Positions 14,401-26,579 of a stretch of 64,000 bases of DNA are shown in pieces; the stretch's first letter is position 1; every line of letters begins with the position of its first letter. Under the pieces are notes generated by a model. It was not told the origin of the DNA and made no database searches. It saw nothing but the letters and a program-made list of their open reading frames with translations. Source of the stretch: Baylisascaris procyonis (taxonomy: Eukaryota; Nematoda; Chromadorea; Rhabditida; Ascarididae); NCBI GenBank assembly GCA_037389465.1, contig JAZARR010000229.1:1153501-1217500 (forward strand). Reading direction: 5' to 3'. A program made the position numbers and the translations under genes.

Positions 14401-17400
14401 AGATATTCCTCGAGATGGGTGGCATCGAAAACTCGGATAGGTTGTCCGAGCTGAACTCAAATGCTAATCTTCACACATATTTTCATTCGTTGGCAAGGGA
14501 GCTCGATATTATGGAACCGAAAACGCCCGAAGGCATTTATAAAAGTCACCTCGAGCAGAGTCGTTAGTGCTTTTTTGTTTTTTGTTTTATTTTCAAAACT
14601 GGTGAATGTATTTGGGGTTTTTACAAAGTTGTTGGTGGTTTAACATCCTGATAGATCAGATGCTGTGCAGATAACTCAAAGGTGAATGCGACGAGGATCC
14701 TTATAAAGGTTGATCATCGAAGACGTTTCTCATATCTATTATCTTATCAACTTTCCAACATTCTTCGGTGGGAACATGCTTCTTTTTGGCGTTTTAAAAT
14801 GATATTTGGCTGGTTTCTTTTTTTGAGGTCACATATTCGCATTGTTTTTTCGTTGTCGTGCTTTGGTTTGTATTCAGAGATGCACAACCATTTCCTTTGA
14901 ATATATCGGCTTTGAGGGGTTCTGTTTGATTCAGAATATGGTGGATTTGTTTCAAATACCGACACTTGTTTCACAGAGATCAGTCAATAATTGAGCCGTT
15001 CTAGCTCTTTTGCTTTTAAGATAAACGTTTTATAGTATCAGAGGTAAGTGATCGATGATATAGGAGAGGAACGGGTAAAGATCAACGTAGTAGAGATGAA
15101 GAGGTTGCAAAGGTGGGAAGTATAGGTGTAAAATCGTTCATCGAAAACACATCAAGTTAGCAGACTAACAGCTTATTCATATTGGTTTAAAAAGTTGATC
15201 AAAGTTATGCAGAATCCGCATAATGCTGCTATGACATGTTAGTTCTCTTAAGTGGATTATTTAAGCTGTGCTTGTCTTTGTGGGGCGGTTCAAAACAGAT
15301 GGTGACATGCAAGGTACTTTTGTTGGCTCTTTCATTAGTATGAGAGAACGGGGAATGAAGTTAGGGAGGCAGTCCTTACCACTCTATATTGAGTTCTTTT
15401 GGAAGATTATGTTAATTGATATTTTAGAAAGCAAAATTTCCTTTCGATCATCACTGCAGTGTTTTTGATAAATCTTTTCGATGCTTGTTAATGGTTCCTT
15501 TTAGGTTCATTTGCATCAACGGCTGCTCCGGATAGTGCGCGAATGAATTTGGCGGCTGCTTTCGTGAACGGTTTTGTGAATTGTGGTTTCGGTGTTGATA
15601 AGATGATGTCTGAGACAGAGGATGCGAACCGTTGGTTCTATAAAAACAAAGATTTCGGTTAGTTCCTTGTTTTAAGCATTAAATATATGAGTAGGCACTA
15701 GTAAATGTTTGATAAACCGACGACGGAATATTGTGTGATCAGCCACTCAATGATAAGTTAATGTAGCATTCATTGCAAATGGATTATTTTTATCGTTTTT
15801 TAGGAGCGAACAACATTAAACGTGAGAAAATGAGGCAAGTGTTTGTTTCCCCTTTTTGTTTAAGGTGCTATTTTAATTGAAGTGTATTGTTTTTTCTCCT
15901 TTTGTTTAACAGATAAGAACTCTTGCTGAAGTGGTCAAATGAAATAAGGGGTTAGAATTTGTGCTAAGGGATTTATTCGTTTGTTGACTTATCGATGATT
16001 GATTGCAGCTTTCGATTTCGTTCGTCGTCGATGGCTGGCTTGAGTATGATAGCTGTACCTAAAACATTATGCTTACATCTGGTTGTCGAAACGCTACTTA
16101 GGAGGAACATAGGCATAGAAAATACACCTTTAGACGGGATTATGAAGTAAATAGGACATCTTGTTTCCTTCATTGTTCATCGTCGACCTGAAAGTCATAC
16201 CATGCCCCAAGGTGGTTCCGACGAGGGTGAAAGTTTATTTGTTTAGGAATGATGTCGGCGGCAGCAAGTCAAGGATTAGTGTGGCGGTGGGATATCGATG
16301 CAGGTCTAGCTCAGTGCGATCGCTTTTTATATGTTAATGACGACTATATTAAGGTAACTAAAGAAAAATGGCTTAATAATGCGCCTTTGTTTTATTTTTT
16401 GCCTTCACCTTCACTTCTGTCAAAGCAAATTTTGCAGTTTTATTTGCTCTACTGATGTGCAGGAACGTAATATACTTTTTTGATGTTTCTTAACTTTCTT
16501 CCATCGCAAGAAATTATGTAAGCAATAGGGGATCATGTACAGCTTTGCTTTTAGGCGTCCCTGTAGTAATTTTGCAGGTTCTAGTGCAGTATATTTTTCG
16601 GTTGGTAGCCACCGACCGGTTCATTCGCAAGTTAGCATTATCACTTCTCGGTGAGATGAGATAGTTGCAGGCGGGTACATTGTTAGCCATTGGATTAATC
16701 TCGTCGGGTATCCAAGACCCATGTGATCCAGCATCCGCATTGCTTATGGATCATGTGCACAGTGATCGTGCCACTATGCGTATTGGTTCGATTCTTGGAC
16801 TTGGATTGGCATATGCAAATTCCAAACGAGATACGGTGGTGAAGAACGAGGATGGCGGAGTGGTATTTGAACTCAAGAAGGTCCTCGTCGACAACAAACC
16901 ATCGGCTACCCCCGAGGTTGATTCCCTTCTGTAGTTAGTCTTCTTGCCAAAGTAATATCGCTCTTGATAATTTGTTGTGTGTGGGTTTTTTTCGATGTTG
17001 GAAAGCGCATGTGGATATTTCTATTTGGAAAGAAAAGGAAATGACCTGTAACTGACATGATAGTTGACGTTCCTTTTCTTTGAGTAATTTAAGAAACCTT
17101 TTTTTGCACCTTTGAAATAGACTTCCTGTGCGGCCATGTGGATTGCTAATGCGGCAAAGGTATGCTAGACACCAGGAACTATCTCATATAGAAAAGTTTT
17201 CATTTCTATATTAGTTGCCAGCAAAAATCGTTGAGTTTAGGTTAAAGGATTGGCGGGTTTGGCACTCGGATTTATTCTGGTTGGCACGGCGGATCATGAT
17301 GTTGTCATGGACATGTTTCACGTATTGATGGAAAAGAGTGCTACCGAACTACAAGACCCAAATATGCGTTTCCTTGCACTTGGTATTGGACTTATTTACC

Positions 17401-20400
17401 TAGGTGAGCGTTCAGTTCCTCTGCTTTTATTGTTTTGTGATGTATGTAGCAGTGGATAGAATTTAGAGACTGTTTGCAGAAAGGATCAAGCAATACGCCT
17501 CAGCTTTATTGCAGTTAATTGTTATATTTTAATGTTCATTAGCAGTGTGGAGAGGGGGCTTCGTGAGACCTGGACTCTTTACACCCTCCATCTTTCCTCA
17601 TATTCACTTCCGTGTGTAGAGGAAAACAGCTTAATTTTGCTTGTTAATGAAGCCCCGTTCGGTTTTTCTTCGTAACCCCCTATACTTCTAATTCCTGAGA
17701 TTCATTTTATCTGTGATGGTCGGATCGATCACAGAGGCTCATCATTGCTGTCGAACTTGGCCGGATCGAAATTGATTTTCTTCGTTATCATGGCTGCCTT
17801 GCAAAACATTTTTGTTCTGCTCTTTCGGACACATTCCTAGTACACAAATATTTTCGGTATTCTTAGAAGCTTTCAAATAACCAACAGAAATCGTAACGAA
17901 GAATGCGATGCATATCCATCCGTTTGTTGACTTGACGCTCTGCTGATGGTCGGATCGATCACAGAGGCTCATCATTGCTGTCGAACTTGGCCGGATCGAA
18001 ATTGATTTTCTTCGTTATCATGGCTGCCTTGCAAAACATTTTTGTTCTGCTCTTTCGGACACATTCCTAGTACACAAATATTTTCGGTATTCTTAGAAGC
18101 TTTCAAATAACCAACAGAAATCGTAACGAAGAATGCGATGCATATCCATCCGTTTGTTGACTTGACGCTCTGCTGATGGTCGGATCGATCACAGAGGCTC
18201 ATCATTGCTGTCGAACTTGGCCGGATCGAAATTGATTTTCTTCGTTATCATGGTTGCCTTGCAAAACATTTTTGTTCTGCTCTTTCGGACACATTCCTAG
18301 TACACAAATATTTTCGGTATTCTTAGAAGCTTTCAAATAACCAACAGAAATCGTAACGAAGAATGCGATGCATATCCATCCGTTTGTTGACTTGACGCTC
18401 TGCTGATGGTCGGATCGATCACAGAGGCTCATCATTGCTGTCGAACTTGGCCGGATCGAAATTGATTTTCTTCGTTATCATGGCTGCCTTGCAAAACATT
18501 TTTGTTCTGCTCTTTCGGACACATTCCTAGTACACAAATATTTTCGGTATTCTTAGAAGCTTTCAAATAACCAACAGAAATCGTAACGAAGAATGCGATG
18601 CATATCCATCCGTTTGTTGACTTGACGCTCTGCTGATGGTCGGATCGATCACAGAGGCTCATCATTGCTGTCGAACTTGGCCGGATCGAAATTGATTTTC
18701 TTCGTTATCATGGTTGCCTTGCAAAACATTTTTGTTCTGCTCTTTCGGACACATTCCTAGTACACAAATATTTTCGGTATTCTTAGAAGCTTTCAAATAA
18801 CCAACAGAAATCGTAACGAAGAATGCGATGCATATCCATCCGTTTGTTGACTTGACGCTCTGCTGATGGTCGGATCGATCACAGAGGCTCATCATTGCTG
18901 TCGAACTTGGCCGGATCGAAATTGATTTTCTTCGTTATCATGGCTGCATTGCAAAACATTTTTGTTCTGCTCTTTCGGACACATTCCTAGTACACAAATA
19001 TTTTCGGTATTCTTAGAAGCTTTCAAATAACCAACAGAAATCGTAACGAAGAATGCGATGCATATCCATCCGTTTGTTGACTTGACGCTCTGCTGATGGT
19101 CGGATCGATCACAGAGGCTCATCATTGCTGTCGAACTTGGCCGGATCGAAATTGATTTTCTTCGTTATCATGGCTGCCTTGCAAAACATTTTTGTTCTGC
19201 TCTTTCGGACACATTCCTAGTACACAAATGTTTTCGGTATTCTTAGAAGCTTTCAAATAACCAATAGAAATCGTAACGAAGAATGCGATGCATATCCATC
19301 CGTTTGTTGACTTGACGCTCTGCTTTTTAGAGGCGAAAGTTTTTTTTGCTGTGAGGTCGGGAACTTCGAAAAAATCCAGGAAGTAGATGCTAAGGGATAT
19401 ACGCTATATACGTTTCTCCTGCCCTACGCGAACGTTTAGGGGGGAGGAGTTTAAATGGAAGAGGAATCATGCGCTCTTTTGCAATAATCCACTCAGTATG
19501 TGTGACGAAAACGACAGACGTGCCACCGAATATTTATTAACTAAGGATTTTCGCATTGACATATCATTTTTAACTGCAGTCCTTGCTCACTTAATATAAT
19601 ATAGCGGCGCAGTTTTTGATTGATTTAATATCGCCCGACCCAATAAATAAATATTTTGATGCATTGATATTTAAAAATGTTCAGAATGTAGCTCGCTTCC
19701 GCCGGAATGATAACAAGCAGGACGAAAAGCATCATTGGATTGTAGTCTTTTTCCTGAGGACCAGCGTAACTCTTCACGTGCGAACGATTCCTATTGTGGC
19801 ACACTAAACAGTTCACTTCTGCCCCGTTGTAGTGAACTGTTTAGTGAAACTACTATGGCCATATAAAGGTGTCATGTATTGCGGCAGCAGTTAGAAGATG
19901 AAGTAGCCGGGTTTGAACTGGTTTGCAGTTTGAGAGCCTAAATGTGTTTTCGTTTAGGGGCTCAGGAGAAAAGCGATGTATTTGTTGAAAGTGTGCGTGC
20001 GTTGCCGCAACCATTTGGAAGTATGATTTCGACTTTGGTGGACGTTTGCGCCTATGCGGGTACGGGCAACGTGCTGAAGATTCAAAAATTGCTGCATATT
20101 TGCTCAGAGCACTACGAACCAAAAGAAACTAAAAAGAAGGTAATACATCATATTTTACAAATTTATTCGTCATTTTCCTTGGATGAAGTCTAATTTTGCC
20201 CATAAGTGAGAGTCTCAGGAAATTTTGCAGCAAAGGGATTGTTTTAATAATTTTCTCTGTAAATCATTTTACATGAGGAAGTTTATTTAGGTTTACGTGG
20301 AAATGTACTGATTAGTTGCCTTTCCATGTGAATGCTTAGTGGTTTTAAATGGAATGGATCGTTCCTTAATTAGCGACCAACTCCCGACAGATCTTCACCC

Positions 20401-23400
20401 ATTTCGGCCATTTCTTTTTTCCTTCTTACCCCTATCGTTCGCTTCCTGGATGGATTGTCTGTATAAACATTACTTTCGCTGCGTGCTTCAAAACACTGAT
20501 TGAACTTAGGGTGTCTTTTTTGAAGTTTTCTGGAGATTTGAAAATATAATATTTTCGTTCTAACAGACATCGAAGGATGACAAAGGAGGTGCAGCTAAGG
20601 GTACGAAGGAAGGCGACACAACCGCGAGCAGCAAGAAGGAGGAGGAGAAACTGGATCTGTCCTCACAACAGGCAGTCGCTGTTCTCGGCATAGGCCTTAT
20701 TGCAATGGGCGAGGAAATTGGTTCGCAGATGAGTCTGAGGATGTTTGGGCATTTAGTGAGTCATTATTCATTCATATCATTAAACATTTCTTATCACCAA
20801 GTCTTATCGCTATTTAGTGAGTTTTCTGGTGCAACTTTAAGTAGGTAACTCATCAAAATGAACCACAAAGTGGTGTGTGAGTCCCTAATATTCGAAGTCG
20901 ATCGACAGATCTACATATTTGACGTTTTTGACCATTGTACTAAATGTCTGTTTCAAAGTTTTTGTATGCTGCATCTTGGTGGTAATTCATAATAAAGAAA
21001 CGGTAAGATTTAGTGGCTCTGCAGCACTTGAATATTCTTACTTAACATTAGAGCTTTGTGAAAATTTGCCATCTTTTATTGGGTTTGGCAGCAGCATTGA
21101 GCCTGTTTGTTGGCATCGATATCGAGTTATGGGTGTGCGAACCCTCTATACCTTCAAACACATCACTGTCATGTATTAGTCCAGGTTACACACACCTGTT
21201 GACGATGTTTTCGTTCATTGTTGAAATCCATTCGCTATAAGAAGAGTAAATATTCTTCAACGCATCAGCAGTGATGTCCAGCACTGATGTTTCAGCACTG
21301 TTTGAGAGCACCTTAGACACTGCGAAAGTAGTCTGAATATATTGCATATGTATCATTGAAGCGTTAACGTCAGATGTTTTTTAAGAGATGCTTCTAAAAT
21401 GCTTTGAGGTAGCAGAAGTGTCGTATTGGAATGCTTGTGCTGACTTGCATTGGTAAGATGGGTGCAGTGTTGAACGGGTATTAAGAAACGGCTAGTCTCG
21501 AAGAAGATTATGAGAGTAGTTAGGTTGCGTTTCATATTATGGCGATAACGGATCTAAATTAAGATTCGTTATGGAGAACCAGTGATCCGACGTGCTGTGC
21601 CGCTCGCATTGGCTCTTATTAGTACTTCGAACCCACAGCTACCGATCTTGGAATCTCTGTCGAAGTTCTCTCATGACGCGGATGCGGATACAGCACATAA
21701 TGCCGTTTTTGCGATGGGTCTTGTAGGTGCAGGAACCAATAATGCGAGGCTCGTCTCGATGCTCAGGCAGCTGGCCAGCTACCACCACAAAGATCAGGTG
21801 AGTGATCAGTGGATTCGGTTCTGCGTAGTTTGCATGTAATATATTCGCCGCTGTTTGCGTTTCCTTTTTCTGATCTCATAAAGGTTTCTTTTATTCATTC
21901 GATGTTTTAAGCCAAATCCAAACTCCGCATAGGATTTTCTTCAACACTTGCAAATGTTAGGTGCCTAGCTTGTTAACATATCATTTATGGGTTCCAGGTG
22001 AGCTTGATGCTGGTTCGATTGGCACAGGGGATGACACATATGGGCAAAGGCACGATGACGCTGAATCCGTTCCACTCTGATCGTCAACTAATGTGTCCAG
22101 CGGCGGTGGCTGGATTGTTTGCCGTTTGCTTCGCTTTCCTCGACGGGAACAACAGTAAGCTGGTTTTGGCTTTTTAGGTGTCTGAATTACAGCCATTTGA
22201 TCCGTGCCTTTTTGTGTTTGGTTAGGCATGCCATGCTGCGGCCGTTGACTTATGCAGGTGATATCCCACTTATTTTATTTATTTATTGGTTTCAGTTTAA
22301 CAGCCCAAAGCGGGAAACAGCAAATACAAACAGTATATGATTACGAGGAGCAGGTAACGCAGTTCTGCAAACCAAGCGAATAGATGTTTCGTGCTAAGAA
22401 GAGTGATATTGTAAATCGAAACGACTCGGCCATAGTTTGAAGGCTGAAGGAGGGGATGCAGTAACGACATAAGCACGAAGCAAACCGCAGACTCACGCCG
22501 TGCGGAATTGAGAATTATGAAGAATACGTTTTGGCGGGCTGAAACTGACACCCACGTCGAATACTGGGAAGGGCGAACTAAAACATTTTTGGTGTAACAA
22601 AGAATAGGGTCAACTTTAAGCTTAGGATGCACTAGTAATTTCAGAGTCGAAATTTTTGGTCCAGTAGCGTAATTTAGCTAGTGTGGGTGGCATTAAGCTT
22701 TGCAAAAAGCACTACGGGTGAAAGTTTTCCCGGTTTTCTGGGCAGTGTTATCGTGCGTTCTAACACCTTGTGGATGTTTTGGATCTACTTAACCGTGGAT
22801 GCTATCGAGACTCGAAAATGCGCTAATACTCGGTAGTTTATTTGATATTATTCATTTCTCATATTATTGTTGTGAACAGCAGTGAAGAGCTGGAACAGAT
22901 TGTGCAAGATGCCTAATCGCGGTTTTGCGGACACTTATATATTCTCTTCCAAACCTGTCCGCTCACTGCACATGGAAAACAGCATTCAACCCTTTTCTGT
23001 TTTGAAAATCCGTGCAAATGTTGTTCACAGGTGTGCTCAACAACCGACAGCACTACCTGCTATATTCAATGGTGTTGGCAATGCAGCCACGTCTTCTGAT
23101 CACATTGGTGCAGGATGAGAACAATCCCGAGAATCTGAAGCAGGTGAACGTGAGTGTACGTGTTGGTCAAGCAGTTGATGTGGTGGCACAGGCAGGCAGA
23201 CCGAAAACCATCACTGGATTCCAAACACACACCACTCCTGTTTTGCTAGCATACGGTGAACGTGCCGAACTCGCTAATGATGAATGTAAGTTGATTTATG
23301 AACTGTAATCTTGCTGGCAAATATCGTTTGTGAGTAGATGATCTTCCTTCTTCGCCTCCTGTCTTTGCTAAAGTCTCTTATATAGTGAGCATTTGTATAC

Positions 23401-24038
23401 ATCGACGAAAGAAAGGTAGTGCAGGTCGAGATTTGCAGGTAATACAGACGAGAGGCTGTGTATTGCAGTATGGTTTTCGTAGAAGAAAAAGGAGCTGAAC
23501 TTTGATTTGCAAACATATATTTTTGATTAGTTGTTGTTTTATCAAGACTGGAGCGCTAGCGAAGGCTGCAGAGTCATAACTGAAGTGCAGATAAGATCAA
23601 GAAATCTGTGCAGACTTCCTTTTCGGGAATTTACAGCAGTGCTGTTTGATTCTTATTCAAATAATACTTATTTTTTTAGCATTGTGGGGGATGAGAAAAT
23701 GTTAACGCAAACAATCCCTTCATTATGTTTTACTGCTTAACTACTTAGCTAGGAATCTACTGAGGTAAAATAAAGTTTAATAGAAATGGTAAAAAATAAA
23801 AGACCTTACAGTACCGTAATAGCATGGCTATCAGTGTGAGTAAAAAGTCTTTTTAAAAGGGGCCAGAACATCCTATGAGTGTGATAAGAGTACCCACTAA
23901 TGTGGTCTCTTACGAAGGAAGTAGTTTAGATCGCTTAATAATTTTTCAGATATACCATTGACACCGTATATGGAAGGTCTTGTTATTCTCAGAAAGAACG
24001 CTGATTACGAGGCCGCGGCCGACTCGAAGAAGAAATAA
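8227..24038 (+). CDS. rpn-1: 26S proteasome non-ATPase regulatory subunit Rpn1 (PSMD2), complete
   Basis: Rpn1 is the ring-shaped scaffold of the proteasome base that binds ubiquitin, UBL shuttle factors and Ubp6. Seventeen exons join in phase: 8227-8337, 9290-9346, 10279-10443, 12032-12153, 12913-13146, 13442-13600, 14360-14562, 15505-15657, 16247-16353, 16671-16916, 17241-17403, 19958-20139, 20567-20755, 21564-21797, 21998-22154, 23031-23285 and 23950-24038 (TAA). This gives 941 codons against 908 in human. Diagnostic stretches include [20 protein letters not shown] (exon 3), [15 protein letters not shown] (5), [20 protein letters not shown] (7), [15 protein letters not shown] (10), [19 protein letters not shown] (12), [14 protein letters not shown] (14) and [20 protein letters not shown] (16). 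The repeated Gly/Ala-rich helices are the PC repeats. A Lys/Glu-rich insert opens exon 13, as in animal Rpn1. The protein ends in a Lys-rich tail. A possible poly(A) signal AATAAA lies at 24646. Exon 5 and exon 6 donors (GTGCTC, GTATTA) are weak but required by phase and homology. Confidence 0.97.
11333..11405. repeat. (TA)n microsatellite in rpn-1 intron 3
   Basis: About 36 uninterrupted TA units. It lies in the 1.6-kb intron between rpn-1 exons 3 and 4. The Tyr-Ile repeat it encodes in two frames is an artefact. Confidence 0.97.
17121..17159 (+). other. Possible 39-nt in-frame cassette exon in rpn-1 intron 10
   Basis: A 39-base segment is flanked by an acceptor (GAAATAG) and a consensus-like donor (GTATGC). 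It reads [13 protein letters not shown] in the same phase as the surrounding exons. Joining exon 10 (ending ..SATPE) directly to exon 11 ([10 protein letters not shown]..) already matches human Rpn1 without a gap. The segment would therefore be an optional 13-residue insertion between two PC repeats, or a chance splice-like sequence. Confidence 0.35.
17714..19323. repeat. Seven tandem copies of a 230-bp unit in rpn-1 intron 11
   Basis: Copies begin at 17714, 17944, 18174, 18404, 18634, 18864 and 19094; all are exactly 230 bp with no insertions or deletions. Copies 1, 2 and 4 are identical. Copies 3 and 5 share one C-to-T change (ATGGTTGCC), copy 6 has one C-to-A change, and copy 7 has two private changes (ACAAATGTTTTC and CCAATAGAAA). 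On the minus strand each internal junction gives a 77-codon frame, and successive frames overlap by four bases. The array fills most of the 2.55-kb intron between exons 11 and 12. Confidence 0.98.
19122..19389 (-). CDS. Nested exon-like open frame opposite rpn-1, source of the 230-bp repeat (hypothetical)
   Basis: Copy 7 of the 230-bp array has unique sequence on its right side. On the minus strand its open frame continues there for another 20 codons, back to an acceptor-like CCCTTAG just right of 19389, with an in-frame stop at 19404-19406. The frame reads from [18 protein letters not shown] through a hydrophobic segment ([15 protein letters not shown]) to a polar tail, stopping at 19122-19124. 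The two bases private to copy 7 are a synonymous (Asn) and a conservative (Val/Ile) change in this frame, consistent with coding origin. A second frame in the same unit ends [21 protein letters not shown], so a frameshift is possible. No family is recognised and no donor was found. It may be the last exon of a gene nested in the intron, or a pseudogene. Confidence 0.3.
19802..19846. repeat. Perfect 15-bp inverted repeat (hairpin)
   Basis: Arms CACTAAACAGTTCAC (19802-19816) and GTGAACTGTTTAGTG (19832-19846) are exactly complementary around a 15-base loop. The hairpin lies in rpn-1 intron 11, 111 bases before exon 12. It is too short for a typical microRNA precursor and could be a transposon end remnant. 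Confidence 0.85.
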
Positions 24039-26483
24039 GACGAGGAGGAATTCTCTATGATCATCTGTATATTAGTCTGCTTCCTGTTTTCTTCTTGTCC
24101 TTTCATAATTTCCGCACTGACCAGTCATGTGGAGTATATTTTAGAGCCGTAAGTAATGGAGGGATAATTTAATCGATAAATGTCCCGATGATTGTTGGTT
24201 CCTTAACGCAGTTCGGTTGATGACATGCAGAGGGGAAAGTGGGATTGAGACTTGGAAGCAAATTTTGGGTGGCAGGGCAGTTGGAGGAGGTGCTTCGAAG
24301 TTTGTCAACTTTAAGGGACTCACCCCTTTGGCCTCATTCCGCTGGTATTTCGCTTGTTGAATTGTTCCAGTGCATGTGGCATTTGTGAGCTGCGAGGCAC
24401 TGTATGTTTCATTCAGCGATTGAAGTATCTTAATGACGTTGCGTGTTGTTTTTATTTATCACGTTTTGTCATTGTTTGCATGTTAACTTAACAAAGAAAA
24501 TGATTTAGCTTCGCAGTGTTTCAACGACGTTCGTTTCAAAATCACAGGGCTGCAATGATTTTTCCTCAGATTTTCCTCAGATCTTCCGTAAAGCCCACTT
24601 TTATCACCAAGACTGTCTTCCAGTATGGTAGAACGATCAGTCTTGAATAAATTAACGGTGCAGTTGGTAAATTTATTTAACAACTGCAGCACTCCGAACA
24701 ATATGTACATGATTATATCACATATGCAAGAATTGTTTTGAGGTTAGTGCCTTCGGGGTCAACTGCATAGTCATTGCGAGAGTGCTGGAAATGGGGTGGC
24801 AATGAAGAGATGTAAAGGACACTGGAAGAGTGGGTTCGCTTAGTTCATTCCCATAATAGTGAGAATATTGTTGATTTCGTTAACATTTTATACAGATTTG
24901 GGAATGTGCGTAAGGAAAGGGAATATGTGACAGAACGAGACAGCTTCCGGACTGATACTGGATTTCCGAGAGCGACGTTGCTCATATTGGCTAATTTGGA
25001 CGCCCTTTTTCAGATGTGACGGGGTTGACGTACTGTGGGAAAGACTGAGGCATATGTGCCTGATGAGGTTGGCTATGGATGCTTCCTAGTCGTAAAAATC
25101 AATGGGTCTCTAAGGTCCTGCTCTTGCCTGAACGACAGCATTCTCGTTTTGGGATTTTGGTGCCAATATAAGCAATTGTTGGGGAATTTATTAGAGAAGA
25201 GCTGTGTGATGGTTGTTTTATCTGCCATTGAGTACGTCACCAGTCCGTACATAATATCGCAATTGATCTTCTGAGTTGATGTCAACGAGTGCTTTTTGAC
25301 GATGTGATCACTGCCAAGTGCAGTCAACTGTTGGTGCGTTTCTAAAGTAATTTTTTGAAGGATTAAATGAAATTTGATAGCTTCTATGGGATGGATCAAA
25401 AAGACAGTACAGAATGGAATAAAGGTTTCGAGAGGTCGCAGGTGAATGACGGCTGATTCACGTCGTTTGTGTGAAGAGGTCACAAAACGGGCAACCTGAC
25501 GAGGGTTGTGTGGGAGGAAGCATGCGAAAGATCCCTGCTGCACGCTTTCCACAGTAACTACGAATATATGCATCATTCTTAGCGGTTAACCGTCGCACCT
25601 CATTCTTCTCTCTCCCCTCAAAAAAAAAGTACTTTATGGTTCTTCCTTTTCTTTCTTCATCCCTTCAGCGTTCAGTTTGGCGAAGTTTACTTTGTCTCGT
25701 TTATGTTAAAATTCAAAGAGGATAGGCTTCTAAAATCCACAGTATGGATCTATGTGATTTATTAATAGTATGTTGACGAAAGTTAGTTACCTGCATTTGA
25801 ACGTCCAGAAGTTCCGACGTAGTTGGTAAGCCTTATCTGTCGTTGCAAGTCAGGATTGGTGGCTAATGCGGCACGAATCCCTTCAATCGTCAAGCGTCGT
25901 TTGGTAAGTAGCCCAATGCCTTAAGATGGGGTCGTTTATCGAAAAGCCTTCCACATTTGGGCACATCATCTAAGATATCTACCAATCACTGCGATTTCGG
26001 ATTAGCCTATTTATAAATTTGTTTTTTGGCATTTTATGTCTCTAACGTTGCTACACATCGACATGAAGCAAAATTCTCGCTGTCCGCTTAATTTACTGCG
26101 GTGTCGCGAAGATACGCGAGTGAATTATCTAACTACTGGATACAAGAAATTGAAATGCGTCTCAAACGTAGCAACTCACGAAAAGTCTAATTTGATCTCT
26201 TGCTGTAGCGACTATATCGTTTCACTAAAGCGGCGTTACGGTTCATGTGGAGGCGTAGCTCTGTTACCTTTCTCAGTATTGTTGTATTGTTGGATTTCTT
26301 TCCTCAACTTGCTTATCACTATCAGTAGTATTGACGCTTGTCGATCTCTTTACGATATTCGCATCTCATTCGTTAGTGCATCAAAGAAAAGCCACCTCAG
26401 TTATCTCAGGTCATGTCTGATGATGTTCTTGTATTCGTCTTTTAGTTACGTCGCGTTTTAATGTTGTTTTAAAATACATTAAA

Positions 26484-26505
26484 GGTCTGTTTACCCAAGT
26501 TTGAG
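26484..26505 (+). other. SL1-like spliced leader sequence
   Basis: A 22-nt stretch matches the nematode SL1 leader at 19 of 22 positions, including the contiguous 3' part TTACCCAAGTTTGAG. In an SL RNA gene the next bases would be a donor such as GTAAAC; here they are GTGGAG. An Sm-site-like ACAATTTGGTTG follows 14 bases after the 22-mer, closer than the usual spacing. It could be a decayed SL RNA gene, the 5' end of a retrocopied trans-spliced mRNA, or a coincidence within an open frame (CLPKFEVEVGTIWLRKAEAQ). Confidence 0.45.
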
Positions 26506-26578
26506 GTGGAGGTTGGTACAATTTGGTTGAGAAAAGCAGAGGCGCAAGTGGATCAGGCCAGTTTGCTTATTAAGTGCA

Positions 26579-26579
26579 G

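Noticed and set aside
25073..25576. 167-codon open frame on the minus strand
   Set aside because: No domain, no splice framing, and a frame this long can occur by chance in 128 kb of both-strand sequence.
26036..26461. 141-codon open frame on the plus strand
   Set aside because: Composition is not protein-like (scattered Ser/Leu/Cys) and no similarity is recognised; probably noncoding DNA near the retrotransposon remnant.
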